Assembly (NCBI RefSeq): GCF_016591715.1
Contig: NZ_AP024109.1
Location: 2,728,001-2,792,000 of the forward strand
Source of the DNA: Mesorhizobium sp. J8
GTDB lineage: Bacteria > Pseudomonadota > Alphaproteobacteria > Rhizobiales > Rhizobiaceae
Direction: 5' to 3'
DNA: 64,000 nucleotides
The number at the start of each line of letters is the position of its first letter. Position 1 is the stretch's first letter. Below are positions 23,582 through 30,448 of this stretch, piece by piece. The notes under the pieces were generated by a model, which was given only the letters and a program-made list of their open reading frames with translations, did not search any database and was not told where the DNA came from. Position numbers and translations under genes: made by a program.

Positions 23582-23779
23582 ATGCATGAAACATGGTGGC
23601 GGCGGCGGGAAATGCCTCTCATTCCGGAACGTGAACTTCGCTTCATGATGAAGCTCGGGCGTCTGGAACGCGACGAGGCAATGAGATTGCTCGGACGATA
23701 CCGCGGGGATCGCGAGGCGGTCTATGCAGAGTTGAGGACACGCGATCTGGTCAGGGAACGCAACGCGCGGCCTCATTGA
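23582..23779 (+). CDS. Small hypothetical protein
   Basis: A 65-residue basic protein starting MHETWWRRREMPLIPERELR, rich in Arg/Glu and predicted fully helical (MMKLGRLERDEAMRLLGRYRGDRE). GGGAGG lies about 13 bases upstream of ATG 23582; a second ATG at residue 11 could be the start. Not recognised. Confidence 0.45.
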   Translation: MHETWWRRREMPLIPERELRFMMKLGRLERDEAMRLLGRYRGDREAVYAELRTRDLVRERNARPH

Positions 23780-23802
23780 GCAGTTCACCCGCCATTTGCA
23801 GC

Positions 23803-24024
23803 TTACAGCCCGAGCGTCCAACCAGCCGCCGTTTCAGGTTTCCCGCCTGGCCGGAATGACGCAACGAAGATGGCCGGCCGATGTGTGGCTTCGACGAAAG
23901 CGGCTGCGGCCATCTCGACGAGATCGGCGGAATGGTCGACCTTGTCGAGGCGCTTCACCACGCGGTCATGAAGCAGCGACAGCCTTGCGGCCCGGTGCAG
24001 ATCGGCGCGCTTCTCGCCGTGCAT
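23803..24024 (-). CDS. Small hypothetical protein under a stress-type promoter
   Basis: A 73-residue protein starting MHGEKRADLHRAARLSLLHD, helical in its first half and ending in a hydrophobic strand (HRPAIFVASFRPGG). In-frame ATGs also lie at 24042 and 24048 and a longer frame reaches 24105. 24024 is chosen because a promoter candidate at 24056-24080 would start transcription near 24049. No family recognised. Confidence 0.5.
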   Translation of the reverse strand: MHGEKRADLHRAARLSLLHDRVVKRLDKVDHSADLVEMAAAAFVEATHRPAIFVASFRPGGKPETAAGWTLGL

Positions 24025-24055
24025 GTCGAGGGGTGCGAACATAACCATCCCCGCA

Positions 24056-24080
24056 AACGGCGACGCCGGGCGTTTGTTCC
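24056..24080 (-). promoter_or_regulatory. EcfG/RpoE2-type promoter for the gene at 23803
   Basis: Minus strand GGAAC (24080-24076), 17-base spacer, GTT (24058-24056). Confidence 0.6.
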
Positions 24081-24217
24081 ATCGATCCGGGTGATTGCGA
24101 TGCATCGGGATGGCTTTCGAAATTTAATGCTTCCGCGATCGCGTAATTTCGCCGTCGCTGGTGAGGTCTATCTTTGCCTTGCGGCGGTGCCCATTCCGCC
24201 TTCAGCCGGAGCCTCGG

Positions 24218-24616
24218 CTACCCCAACGAACCCCCACCCACCGCGGCTCCGGCTTCACTTATCGCGTCGCCCAGGCTGTTGCCTGCCGCAAGGCGCTCGG
24301 CCTCCATTTCCAGCTCCGTCAGTTTGGACTTGATCTCATGCGGCTCCGCATGCTCAAGCCCGATCACGTCGTTGCGCGTTTGGCGAAGCGCGATGACGAT
24401 CTCGTCGAGCTTGGCGTGGATGGCCGCGGTGTCCCGGTAGCCTTGGATGAGGACAACGCCGGTGATGATGATGGCCGCCACCGACAAGGCATAAGTCACG
24501 ACATTGGTCAGGCCGAACGGCACCAGGAGCGTGCAGGCCACCATCGCGACGACCATGGTGTAGAAGCCGGGCGGGCGTGACAGGAAATCGGCGGCGCGAA
24601 AAAGAAGACGGTTCAT
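24218..24616 (-). CDS. Low-affinity iron permease family protein (Fet4-like)
   Basis: A 132-residue protein starting MNRLLFRAADFLSRPPGFYT. Two membrane helices (about 20-40 and 45-62) are followed by the family hallmark IQGYRDTAAIHAKLDEIVIALRQTRNDVIGLE. This matches the short bacterial low-affinity iron permease family (PF04120); its transport role in bacteria is not well shown. The C-terminus is a Gly/Ala tail. It follows a 33-residue membrane peptide gene by 6 bp, forming a two-gene unit with a stress promoter candidate upstream. Confidence 0.8.
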   Translation of the reverse strand: MNRLLFRAADFLSRPPGFYTMVVAMVACTLLVPFGLTNVVTYALSVAAIIITGVVLIQGYRDTAAIHAKLDEIVIALRQTRNDVIGLEHAEPHEIKSKLTELEMEAERLAAGNSLGDAISEAGAAVGGGSLG

Positions 24617-24622
24617 CCCCGC

Positions 24623-24724
24623 CTACCCAAGCAATAGCCCGGCTATCAGCACCGTGAGCAGCATCGATACCGGCACGGCGAGAAGCCAGCGCGCCTCCAG
24701 AACGCTGTTGCGGTCGTCATTCAT
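24623..24724 (-). CDS. 33-residue membrane mini-protein preceding the iron permease-like gene
   Basis: ATG 24724 (AAAGGAC just upstream) opens MNDDRNSVLEARWLLAVPVS followed by a hydrophobic helix (MLLTVLIAGLLLG). The stop at 24623 lies 6 bp before the next start. One span with an acidic N-terminus suggests a small inner-membrane subunit or a coupling peptide. Not recognised elsewhere. Confidence 0.5.
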   Translation of the reverse strand: MNDDRNSVLEARWLLAVPVSMLLTVLIAGLLLG

Positions 24725-24773
24725 GTCCTTTGCTCCAGTTGGCAGCCGTGATGCTGCGGATTCGATGCCGGCA

Positions 24774-24799
24774 AACGAGCGCCGAACCCCCTTCGTTCC
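24774..24799 (-). promoter_or_regulatory. EcfG/RpoE2-type promoter (18-base spacer) for the mini-protein/iron permease unit
   Basis: Minus strand GGAAC (24799-24795), 18-base spacer, GTT (24776-24774), 50 bp before the start at 24724. Confidence 0.45.
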
Positions 24800-24937
24800 A
24801 CCGATCGGGCGACGGTCTGAAAACCCACCGGACTGAGGTCGGGCCGGCGTGCGAAGAGGACCGAGCGCGGCAACCAAAGCCAGGGCTTCGCATTGGCAAG
24901 CGCGCCAATTTTCGCGCGCCGTCGACAGGGAGCGCTC

Positions 24938-25132
24938 ATGAACCTCGATAGACCGACAGATGATGCCGAAGACCAGCCATACGAGCCGGCCTTCTTCGCC
25001 AGCAAATACGGCCTGCCGCCGCGGCTGGCCAAGACGATGATCGAGGCAAACGGCGGCGGGCGCCGCGCCTGCGACGCCGCGGCAATAACCTACCTGAGGT
25101 ATGTCGCGCTTCGGCGCCAGCGGGGCGGCTGA
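24938..25132 (+). CDS. Small protein, paralogue of the gene at 4716 (DUF3606-like)
   Basis: A 64-residue protein starting MNLDRPTDDAEDQPYEPAFF with GGGAG upstream. It aligns along its length with the 4716-4925 protein: DQPYE, FAxKxGL, RACDxAAxxxL. Two helices joined by a Gly-rich turn (MIEANGGGRRA) fit a small helix-turn-helix-like DUF3606 fold, held tentatively. Divergent from the iron permease unit. Confidence 0.6.
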   Translation: MNLDRPTDDAEDQPYEPAFFASKYGLPPRLAKTMIEANGGGRRACDAAAITYLRYVALRRQRGG

Positions 25133-25194
25133 GCCCGGTTGCCAGCCGCTCTGGCTCGGCCCGCATTCGTGCTGCATCGGGCGCATGTCAGCCC

Positions 25195-25219
25195 GGAACC
25201 AAAGCGGCAACTAGCGGTT
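25195..25219 (+). promoter_or_regulatory. EcfG/RpoE2-type promoter for the His-rich exported protein
   Basis: GGAAC at 25195-25199, 17-base spacer, GTT at 25217-25219, 43 bp before the ATG at 25262. Confidence 0.65.
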
Positions 25220-25261
25220 TACCCCGGCGAAGGGATGATTTCAGGAATTAGGATTAGAGCA

Positions 25262-25570
25262 ATGAAAACAGTGCTTCTTGCTGCCCTGGCGCTCTGCGTC
25301 GCCGCACCCGCCGTCGCTTCGGCGGCCGAGGCCGATGTCGTCGTCAGGACACATCACAGGCATTACTATCACCACCGGCCGGCAGTCGTCATCAATGACG
25401 AGGGCCACCGCCTGCATCATCGCCATCACGGCACCGTCGCCTTCTACGACAATGGCGAGCGCGCCTGGCGTCACCGCCATCACCGCCGTGACGACACGGT
25501 CGTCGTCACCAGTTCCATTCACCGGCATCATCATCGTCCGGTCGTCGTCGAGGGCGGCTCCGACTATTGA
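25262..25570 (+). CDS. Exported His-rich protein
   Basis: A 102-residue protein with a signal peptide (MKTVLLAALALCVAAPAVAS) and a mature part dominated by His/Arg clusters (THHRHYYHHRP, RLHHRHHG, RHRHHRRDD, SIHRHHHRPVVVEGG). About a quarter of the mature residues are histidine, which suggests metal binding or pH buffering in the periplasm (inference). It is led by a stress promoter candidate and followed by a strong terminator, so it is monocistronic. Confidence 0.7.
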   Translation: MKTVLLAALALCVAAPAVASAAEADVVVRTHHRHYYHHRPAVVINDEGHRLHHRHHGTVAFYDNGERAWRHRHHRRDDTVVVTSSIHRHHHRPVVVEGGSDY

Positions 25571-25587
25571 GATATCGTCTAGCGTAG

Positions 25588-25638
25588 AAAATCCGGTCCT
25601 GCAGGTGGGCAATGACGCTCAGGCTGGACCGGATTTTT
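25588..25638 (+). terminator. Rho-independent terminator of the His-rich gene
   Basis: AAAATCCGGTCC (25588-25599) pairs with GGACCGGATTTT (25626-25637), a perfect 12-bp stem with a 26-base loop and T-run, 18 bp after the stop. It can serve both strands. Confidence 0.8.
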
Positions 25639-25670
25639 CATGCTGAAGGGGAGACACCGGTAGTCTCTCT

Positions 25671-26513
25671 TTACGCCGCGTTTTTGAGCACGCCCGCCTG
25701 GACCAGCGCCGCTGCCGGATTGAGGCTGTCCACCAGTCCTGTCGGGATCAGGATGGTGGCGCCCCTTTCCTTGGTCGTCTCGTAAATGATGTTCATCGCG
25801 CGCAGCTGAAGTGCGGCCGGATGGTCGGCATAGGTGGTGGCCGCCTCGACAAATTTGGCTGCGATTTCCGCTTCCGCCGAACCGAGGATGACACGCGCTT
25901 CCTTCTCGCGCTCGGCCTGCGCCTGGCGCGACATGGCGTCCTGCAGCGCGACGGGGATGGCGACATCGCGGATCTCGACCGACATCACCGTGATGCCCCA
26001 TTGCGCCGTCTTGGCGCCGATGACGTCGCGCAGATGCTCATCCGCCGCCCTGCGGTCGGACAGCAGCGAGGACAGCATCGAGGAGCCGATCATCTCGCGC
26101 AGCGAGGTCTGCGCCACGCGGTCGATCGCCTCGCGGTAGTTGGTGATTTCCAGCGCCGCCTGGCGCGCGTCATGCACATGCCAGAAGATGACCGCATCGA
26201 CATTGACGGGCACCGTATCCCTGGTCAGCGCCTCCTCGGCGTTGAAGGCCGTGGTCTGGATGCGCTGGTCGATGACGGCCACGACATTGTCGAGGACCGG
26301 GACGATCATGAACAGGCCGGGGCCGCGCACGCCAAGCAGGTTGCCTGCGCGTAAGACCACGAAGCGTTGCCAGGTGTTGGCCATCTTCAGCGAGGCGGCG
26401 ATCAGCGCCGCGATGACAAAGAAGGGAGCGCCAGCCCATGGTCCGGCCAGCGCGCCGATGCCGGCGCCGACGAGGGCGAAGACGGCGGTGAGGAAAAGGG
26501 TGATCGGATTCAT
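25671..26513 (-). CDS. Slipin / SPFH (band 7) family membrane protein
   Basis: A 280-residue protein. Two N-terminal membrane stretches (residues 1-45) precede an SPFH domain with GPGLFMIVPVLDNVVAVIDQR, VDAVIFWHV and the stomatin-type core EMIGSSMLSSLLSDRRAADE, followed by a helical tail (QAEREKEARVILGSAEAEIA). Bacterial slipins scaffold membrane microdomains and often pair with NfeD proteases; no NfeD gene is adjacent here. AAGGAG precedes the ATG at 26513; the frame is open to 26612. Confidence 0.9.
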   Translation of the reverse strand: MNPITLFLTAVFALVGAGIGALAGPWAGAPFFVIAALIAASLKMANTWQRFVVLRAGNLLGVRGPGLFMIVPVLDNVVAVIDQRIQTTAFNAEEALTRDTVPVNVDAVIFWHVHDARQAALEITNYREAIDRVAQTSLREMIGSSMLSSLLSDRRAADEHLRDVIGAKTAQWGITVMSVEIRDVAIPVALQDAMSRQAQAEREKEARVILGSAEAEIAAKFVEAATTYADHPAALQLRAMNIIYETTKERGATILIPTGLVDSLNPAAALVQAGVLKNAA

Positions 26514-26738
26514 CGGAATAGCTCCTTGTCGCGGCCTCTGGTGGGTCGCGCGATGCCGCAGCGGGCCTCGCGAGGAGCGCCGGCGGTCCGGGCTGGACCG
26601 CCTGGCCGGCATATTTGGGATCGATCACGCTTGTCGCGAGGACAATCATCGCCGGCAGGGAATCATATGGTACGCGACGGCGGAGTTCGCCAATGGGCGC
26701 GCGTGATCTCCTTGCAAGGGGTGAGCCGGCGCTCCGTC

Positions 26739-27224
26739 TCAATCCGCCCCGCTACCCGAATCTTTGCCGCACTCGGCCAGCACTTTGCCGATCGCAGCGC
26801 CGGAGCCTTTCAGCGGAAAGCTCGCCTCGCCATATTTCGCGGCCGACACCGTCACGTCGCCCTTCCCACGCAACAACGCCAGCAGCGGGTCGGATGGACC
26901 GGAGAACTCGGTGGTGAAGTAGTTGTACATCGCCTCGAGCTCGAGCTTTTTCGTCAGGCTCTTGTCGCCGGCCTTGAAGGTAAAGGAATCGCTGATGCCG
27001 GGTTCGAGCTGCCCGCCCGCTGGGCCGAGGTCGTAGCTCAGCATCGGCTTGTCGAAGCAGGCCAGCATCAGATGCGCATCGCCCTTCGGCCCGCCGCAGA
27101 CCGAAGCCGTCATCACGCTGCCGCCCTCGTCCTCCTCCATCTTGGCGGACCATTGGCAGGAGGCGGCATGGGCGGGGAGGGTGGTGAGCAGTGCCAGGAT
27201 GAATGTTGCAGATACGCCTTTCAT
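26739..27224 (-). CDS. Exported hypothetical protein with several cysteines
   Basis: A 161-residue protein with a signal peptide (MKGVSATFILALLTTLPAHA) and a mature beta-rich domain. Cysteines lie at about 23 (AASCQW), 43 (ASVCGGPKG), 55 (MLACFD) and 152 (LAECGKD), so disulfides are likely in the periplasm. No family recognised. It sits alone between the slipin and a LysR gene; GGGGGAGC lies upstream of the ATG. Confidence 0.6.
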   Translation of the reverse strand: MKGVSATFILALLTTLPAHAASCQWSAKMEEDEGGSVMTASVCGGPKGDAHLMLACFDKPMLSYDLGPAGGQLEPGISDSFTFKAGDKSLTKKLELEAMYNYFTTEFSGPSDPLLALLRGKGDVTVSAAKYGEASFPLKGSGAAIGKVLAECGKDSGSGAD

Positions 27225-27316
27225 GATCGCTCCCCCGCAGTGGTAGCTCGATCATAACGAAATTGGCAAAGGCGTGCGAGCGCGTGAGGCTCACCTCAAG
27301 CAGCTCGATCGGCAAG

Positions 27317-28249
27317 TCACAGCCGCCACGGCGGCTCCGGCGCGAAGCGCTTGCTGATCCAGTCGGCGAACGCGCGGATCTTGGCGGCCTGACCCTTGGC
27401 CGAGGGCATGACGATATAAACCGCGCCCTCGTCGGCCAGGGTCCAGTCCTCCAGGATCGGCACGAGCCGGCCGTCGGCGAGCTCGCGGCCGACCAGCCAG
27501 TCCGTGCTCATCATCAGGCCGAGGCCCTGCACGGCGGCCTCGACCAGCACCTCGGCGTCGTCGCTGACCAGCGGTCCCGAAACCTCGACGCGCACGCGCC
27601 GTCCCTCGCGGTCGGTCATCTCCCAGGCCGGAAAGGTCTGGAAGCCGGTGAAGCCGAGGCAGGAATGCTCGAGCAGCGCCTGCGGCGTTTCCGGCCGGCC
27701 CCTTCGGGCGAGGTAGGAAGGGGCGGCGCAGAGAAGCCGGCGCCGCGTCGCCACCTTGCGCGCCACCAAACGCGAATCCTCGAGGCTGCCCAGCCGCACG
27801 GCGACGTCGAAATTCTCGGCGACGAGATCGGCGAAACGGTTGGAGAATTCGGCCTCGATGCGCACTTCCGGGAATGTGGCAAGAAACTGCGGCAGGAACG
27901 GAGCTATCCACATGCGCCCGAACGTGCCGGGCAGCGCCAGCCTGAGCAGCCCGCGCGGCCGACCGCCGGCATGGGCGGAGGCGGCGGCTTCGGCCTCGTC
28001 GACAGAAGCCAGGATGGCGCGCACGCGCACAAGGAATTCCGCGCCCGCCTCTGTCAGGGACACGTTGCGCGTTGTGCGGTGCAGCAGCCGCACCCCCAGC
28101 CGCTCTTCCAGCGATTGCAGCCGTCGCGACAGGATGGTCGCGTCGCGCCCGACGCGCGCCGCTGCCCGGGTGAAGGAGCGCGCCTCGGCGACGGCCGCGA
28201 AGGCGGCCATTTCGGCCAAGGCGGAGGGTTCAACTGATTGCTGCATCAT
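27317..28249 (-). CDS. LysR family transcriptional regulator
   Basis: A 310-residue protein. Residues about 8-68 form the LysR helix-turn-helix (EMAAFAAVAEARSFTRAAAR, then LSRRLQSLEERLGVRLLHRT), followed by an effector domain with typical FDVAVRLGSLEDSRLVARKV. This is the CrgA/AaeR-like branch usually found next to an oxidoreductase. It is divergent from the quinone oxidoreductase at 28346 with under 100 bp between starts, so that gene is the likely target. The ATG at 28249 is chosen; a TTG lies 6 bases earlier. Confidence 0.85.
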   Translation of the reverse strand: MMQQSVEPSALAEMAAFAAVAEARSFTRAAARVGRDATILSRRLQSLEERLGVRLLHRTTRNVSLTEAGAEFLVRVRAILASVDEAEAAASAHAGGRPRGLLRLALPGTFGRMWIAPFLPQFLATFPEVRIEAEFSNRFADLVAENFDVAVRLGSLEDSRLVARKVATRRRLLCAAPSYLARRGRPETPQALLEHSCLGFTGFQTFPAWEMTDREGRRVRVEVSGPLVSDDAEVLVEAAVQGLGLMMSTDWLVGRELADGRLVPILEDWTLADEGAVYIVMPSAKGQAAKIRAFADWISKRFAPEPPWRL

Positions 28250-28345
28250 TTGCAATATTCAAATGCGAAAGCTGACAATTATCGAGGCATAACGCAGCGG
28301 ATAGGTTCACTCAACCCATCAATCGACCCCCCGTGGAGAGAACTC

Positions 28346-29356
28346 ATGAAAGCCATCGAACTCAGCCAGCCCAGGCTCGACGCCTTCCGCGCCGCCAAGG
28401 TCGCCACGCCGGAACCGCAGCGCGGCGAGGTGCTGATCCGCCAGCGCGCGGCGAGCCTCAATTTCGTCGACGTCGCCGTAGCGAGCGGCAACTATCCGGG
28501 ACCGGTTTTCCCGCTCATACCTGTCGCCGACGGCGCCGGCGAGATCGTCGCGCTCGGCGAGGGCGTGACCACGTTTGCCGTTGGCGACCGCGTCGTCGCG
28601 CATGCCAAGCCGCGCTGGATCGGCGGCCGGCCGCGGCCCTACGAGATGAGGCAGATGCGCGGCATCTCGCTGCCCGGATCGCTCGCCGAATATGTCGCCC
28701 TGCCGGCCAATTCCATCGTGCCGGTGCCGGCGCATCTCTCCTTCGAGGCGGCCTCGACGCTACCCATTGCCGGCACCACCGCCTGGAACGCGATCCGCGC
28801 CGCCGATGTCGGACCGGGCTCCGTCGTCGTGCTCCTCGGCACCGGCGGCGTCTCGATCTTCACGCTGCAACTCGCCAAGGCGGCCGGCGCCACCGTGATC
28901 ATCACCTCGTCTTCGGACGAGAAGCTGGAGCGTGCCAAGGCGCTCGGCGCTGATCACCTGATCAACTACCGCTCGACGCCGGACTGGGACGGCAAGGTGC
29001 TGGAATTGACCGATGGCCTCGGTGCTGACCTCGTCGTCGAGACAGGCGGCGCCGCCACCTTCGCGCGCGCCGTCAACGCCACCGCGCCCGGCGGCACGCT
29101 GTTCACCATCGGCTTCGTTACCGGCGCCGAGACGACTGTCAACCTGCTGCCGATCATCATCAAGGCGCTGAAGGTTGTGGGCAACAACACCGGATCGGTT
29201 TCAGACCTGCGCGACGCCGCCCGCGCCATCGGCGCCGCCCGGATCGAGCCGGTCGTCGACAAGATGTTTTCACAAAACGAGGCGACCGAAGCCTACACCC
29301 ACATGGCCGCCGGCGGCCTGCATTTCGGCAAGCTGGTGTTCGGTTTGGATTGGTAG
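28346..29356 (+). CDS. MDR-superfamily zinc-independent alcohol dehydrogenase / quinone oxidoreductase
   Basis: A 336-residue medium-chain dehydrogenase. GroES-like N-terminal half with RGEVLIRQRAASLNFVDVAV, and a Rossmann domain near 160-280 with VVLLGTGGVSIFTLQLAKAA, where GTGGVS is the cofactor loop. The catalytic zinc cysteine of classical ADHs is replaced by Asn/Phe (SLNFVD), as in quinone oxidoreductases and NAD(P)-dependent alcohol dehydrogenases of the YogA type. It probably reduces electrophilic carbonyls with NADPH. Controlled by the divergent LysR gene (inference). Confidence 0.9.
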   Translation: MKAIELSQPRLDAFRAAKVATPEPQRGEVLIRQRAASLNFVDVAVASGNYPGPVFPLIPVADGAGEIVALGEGVTTFAVGDRVVAHAKPRWIGGRPRPYEMRQMRGISLPGSLAEYVALPANSIVPVPAHLSFEAASTLPIAGTTAWNAIRAADVGPGSVVVLLGTGGVSIFTLQLAKAAGATVIITSSSDEKLERAKALGADHLINYRSTPDWDGKVLELTDGLGADLVVETGGAATFARAVNATAPGGTLFTIGFVTGAETTVNLLPIIIKALKVVGNNTGSVSDLRDAARAIGAARIEPVVDKMFSQNEATEAYTHMAAGGLHFGKLVFGLDW

Positions 29357-29605
29357 GGAGAGCTTGCGCTGTAGATTGCGAAGAAAATGAGCGGCTGATC
29401 TCTCCTTGAGATCGGCTGCTTTACCGTTGGCTCCATTCCGATCGCTGCGATCGGGGGGGCGCGCCGATTCGACCCGCCGGCCGGTTCGGTGATATTTCAA
29501 GAATTCTTGTCCAGAACAGCAATGAACTTGTCTTGGCACGATCAGGCCTGCCACGTCGCGTGGATCGAGAGACGCTGCTCCGCTGTCTTGCAGCGATAGG
29601 CATCC

Positions 29606-29983
29606 TCACTGGGCGGGCTGAAACAGCTCCACCAGATTGCCGGACGGATCGACAAGCAGGATCTGGGAACCGCCCGGCCCCTTCACGATTTCATTGCGGA
29701 AGCTGAGGCCCGCGTCACGCAGCCGGGCAACCTCCGCCGCGAGATCCTCGACGATCAGGTGGATGCGGTTCCAACCCCCTGGGCCAGGCCGCTCGCCATC
29801 GGGCATCGGCCTGCCCGCTGAGCTGGTCGGACCGCTGAGGAGCAGCCGAAGCGCTCCCCTCGTGACATCCGCGAAGGCCGGCGCATGGTTGGAAAGCTGC
29901 GTGAACCCCAGGTGTTTCGTGTACCAGGCCAGGGCCTCGTCGACGTCGTTGACCATGTATCGGACATTTACAGTCGTGGACAT
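29606..29983 (-). CDS. VOC (glyoxalase/bleomycin resistance) family protein
   Basis: A 125-residue single-domain VOC protein. Paired beta-alpha-beta modules begin VNVRYMVNDVDEALAWYTKH and WNRIHLIVEDLAAEVARLRD. The metal ligand positions are partly kept: a His in RIHLIV and the Glu of LVELFQ near the C-terminus, with the typical PSGNLVELFQP ending. Likely a homodimer; substrate unknown. The 250 bp downstream (29357-29605) hold no gene. Confidence 0.85.
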   Translation of the reverse strand: MSTTVNVRYMVNDVDEALAWYTKHLGFTQLSNHAPAFADVTRGALRLLLSGPTSSAGRPMPDGERPGPGGWNRIHLIVEDLAAEVARLRDAGLSFRNEIVKGPGGSQILLVDPSGNLVELFQPAQ

Positions 29984-30111
29984 CGTCTTGCCTTTTTTCG
30001 TGACCGTGTGAGCAGTCTAGCGTTTCACCGTTTCATGGAAACGGCAAAACGCACTACCTTTTTGTTTTACGGAAAGCCGCTCGCAGCTTTCCTGGAATTG
30101 CTCTGGCCGGC

Positions 30112-30321
30112 CTACCGCCAGGCTGCCTCATTTTTCTGCTCATAGTCCCTGAATGCCTTGATCAGCCCGCCCAGGACTTCCGCCGACGTTTCGAACATTG
30201 CCTTCAGCTGGGGTTCATCGACCTTTGTGATGTCTTCCCGGAGGTGGTTTTGAATCTCCTGGAATGCTTTCTGCATTTTCTGCGTATGGTGCCGCGGATC
30301 GCGGTCGGCTGCGCTTGCCAT
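30112..30321 (-). CDS. Small hypothetical helical protein under a stress-type promoter
   Basis: A 69-residue protein starting MASAADRDPRHHTQKMQKAF, predicted to be two helices (AFQEIQNHLREDI and AMFETSAEVLGGLIKAFRDY) and acidic at its end. GGAG lies upstream of ATG 30321, with a promoter candidate 34 bp further on. The shape resembles small phasin-like or stress-accumulated helical proteins, but no family can be named. Confidence 0.6.
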   Translation of the reverse strand: MASAADRDPRHHTQKMQKAFQEIQNHLREDITKVDEPQLKAMFETSAEVLGGLIKAFRDYEQKNEAAWR

Positions 30322-30354
30322 CGTTGATCTCCATTCTTGGAGTGCTCGACGGCA

Positions 30355-30380
30355 AACGCAGGCGATGCAGGACGGGTTCC
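30355..30380 (-). promoter_or_regulatory. EcfG/RpoE2-type promoter (18-base spacer) for the gene at 30112
   Basis: Minus strand GGAAC (30380-30376), 18-base spacer, GTT (30357-30355), 34 bp before the start at 30321. It lies in the gap between two same-strand genes, so the small gene can be expressed apart from the molybdenum enzyme operon. Confidence 0.5.
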
Positions 30381-30448
30381 GGGCTCCGTCCCAGGAACTG
30401 CCGATCTTTCCACGGGAAGGAAGATCACGCGCTTCGGCGGCGCCACCC

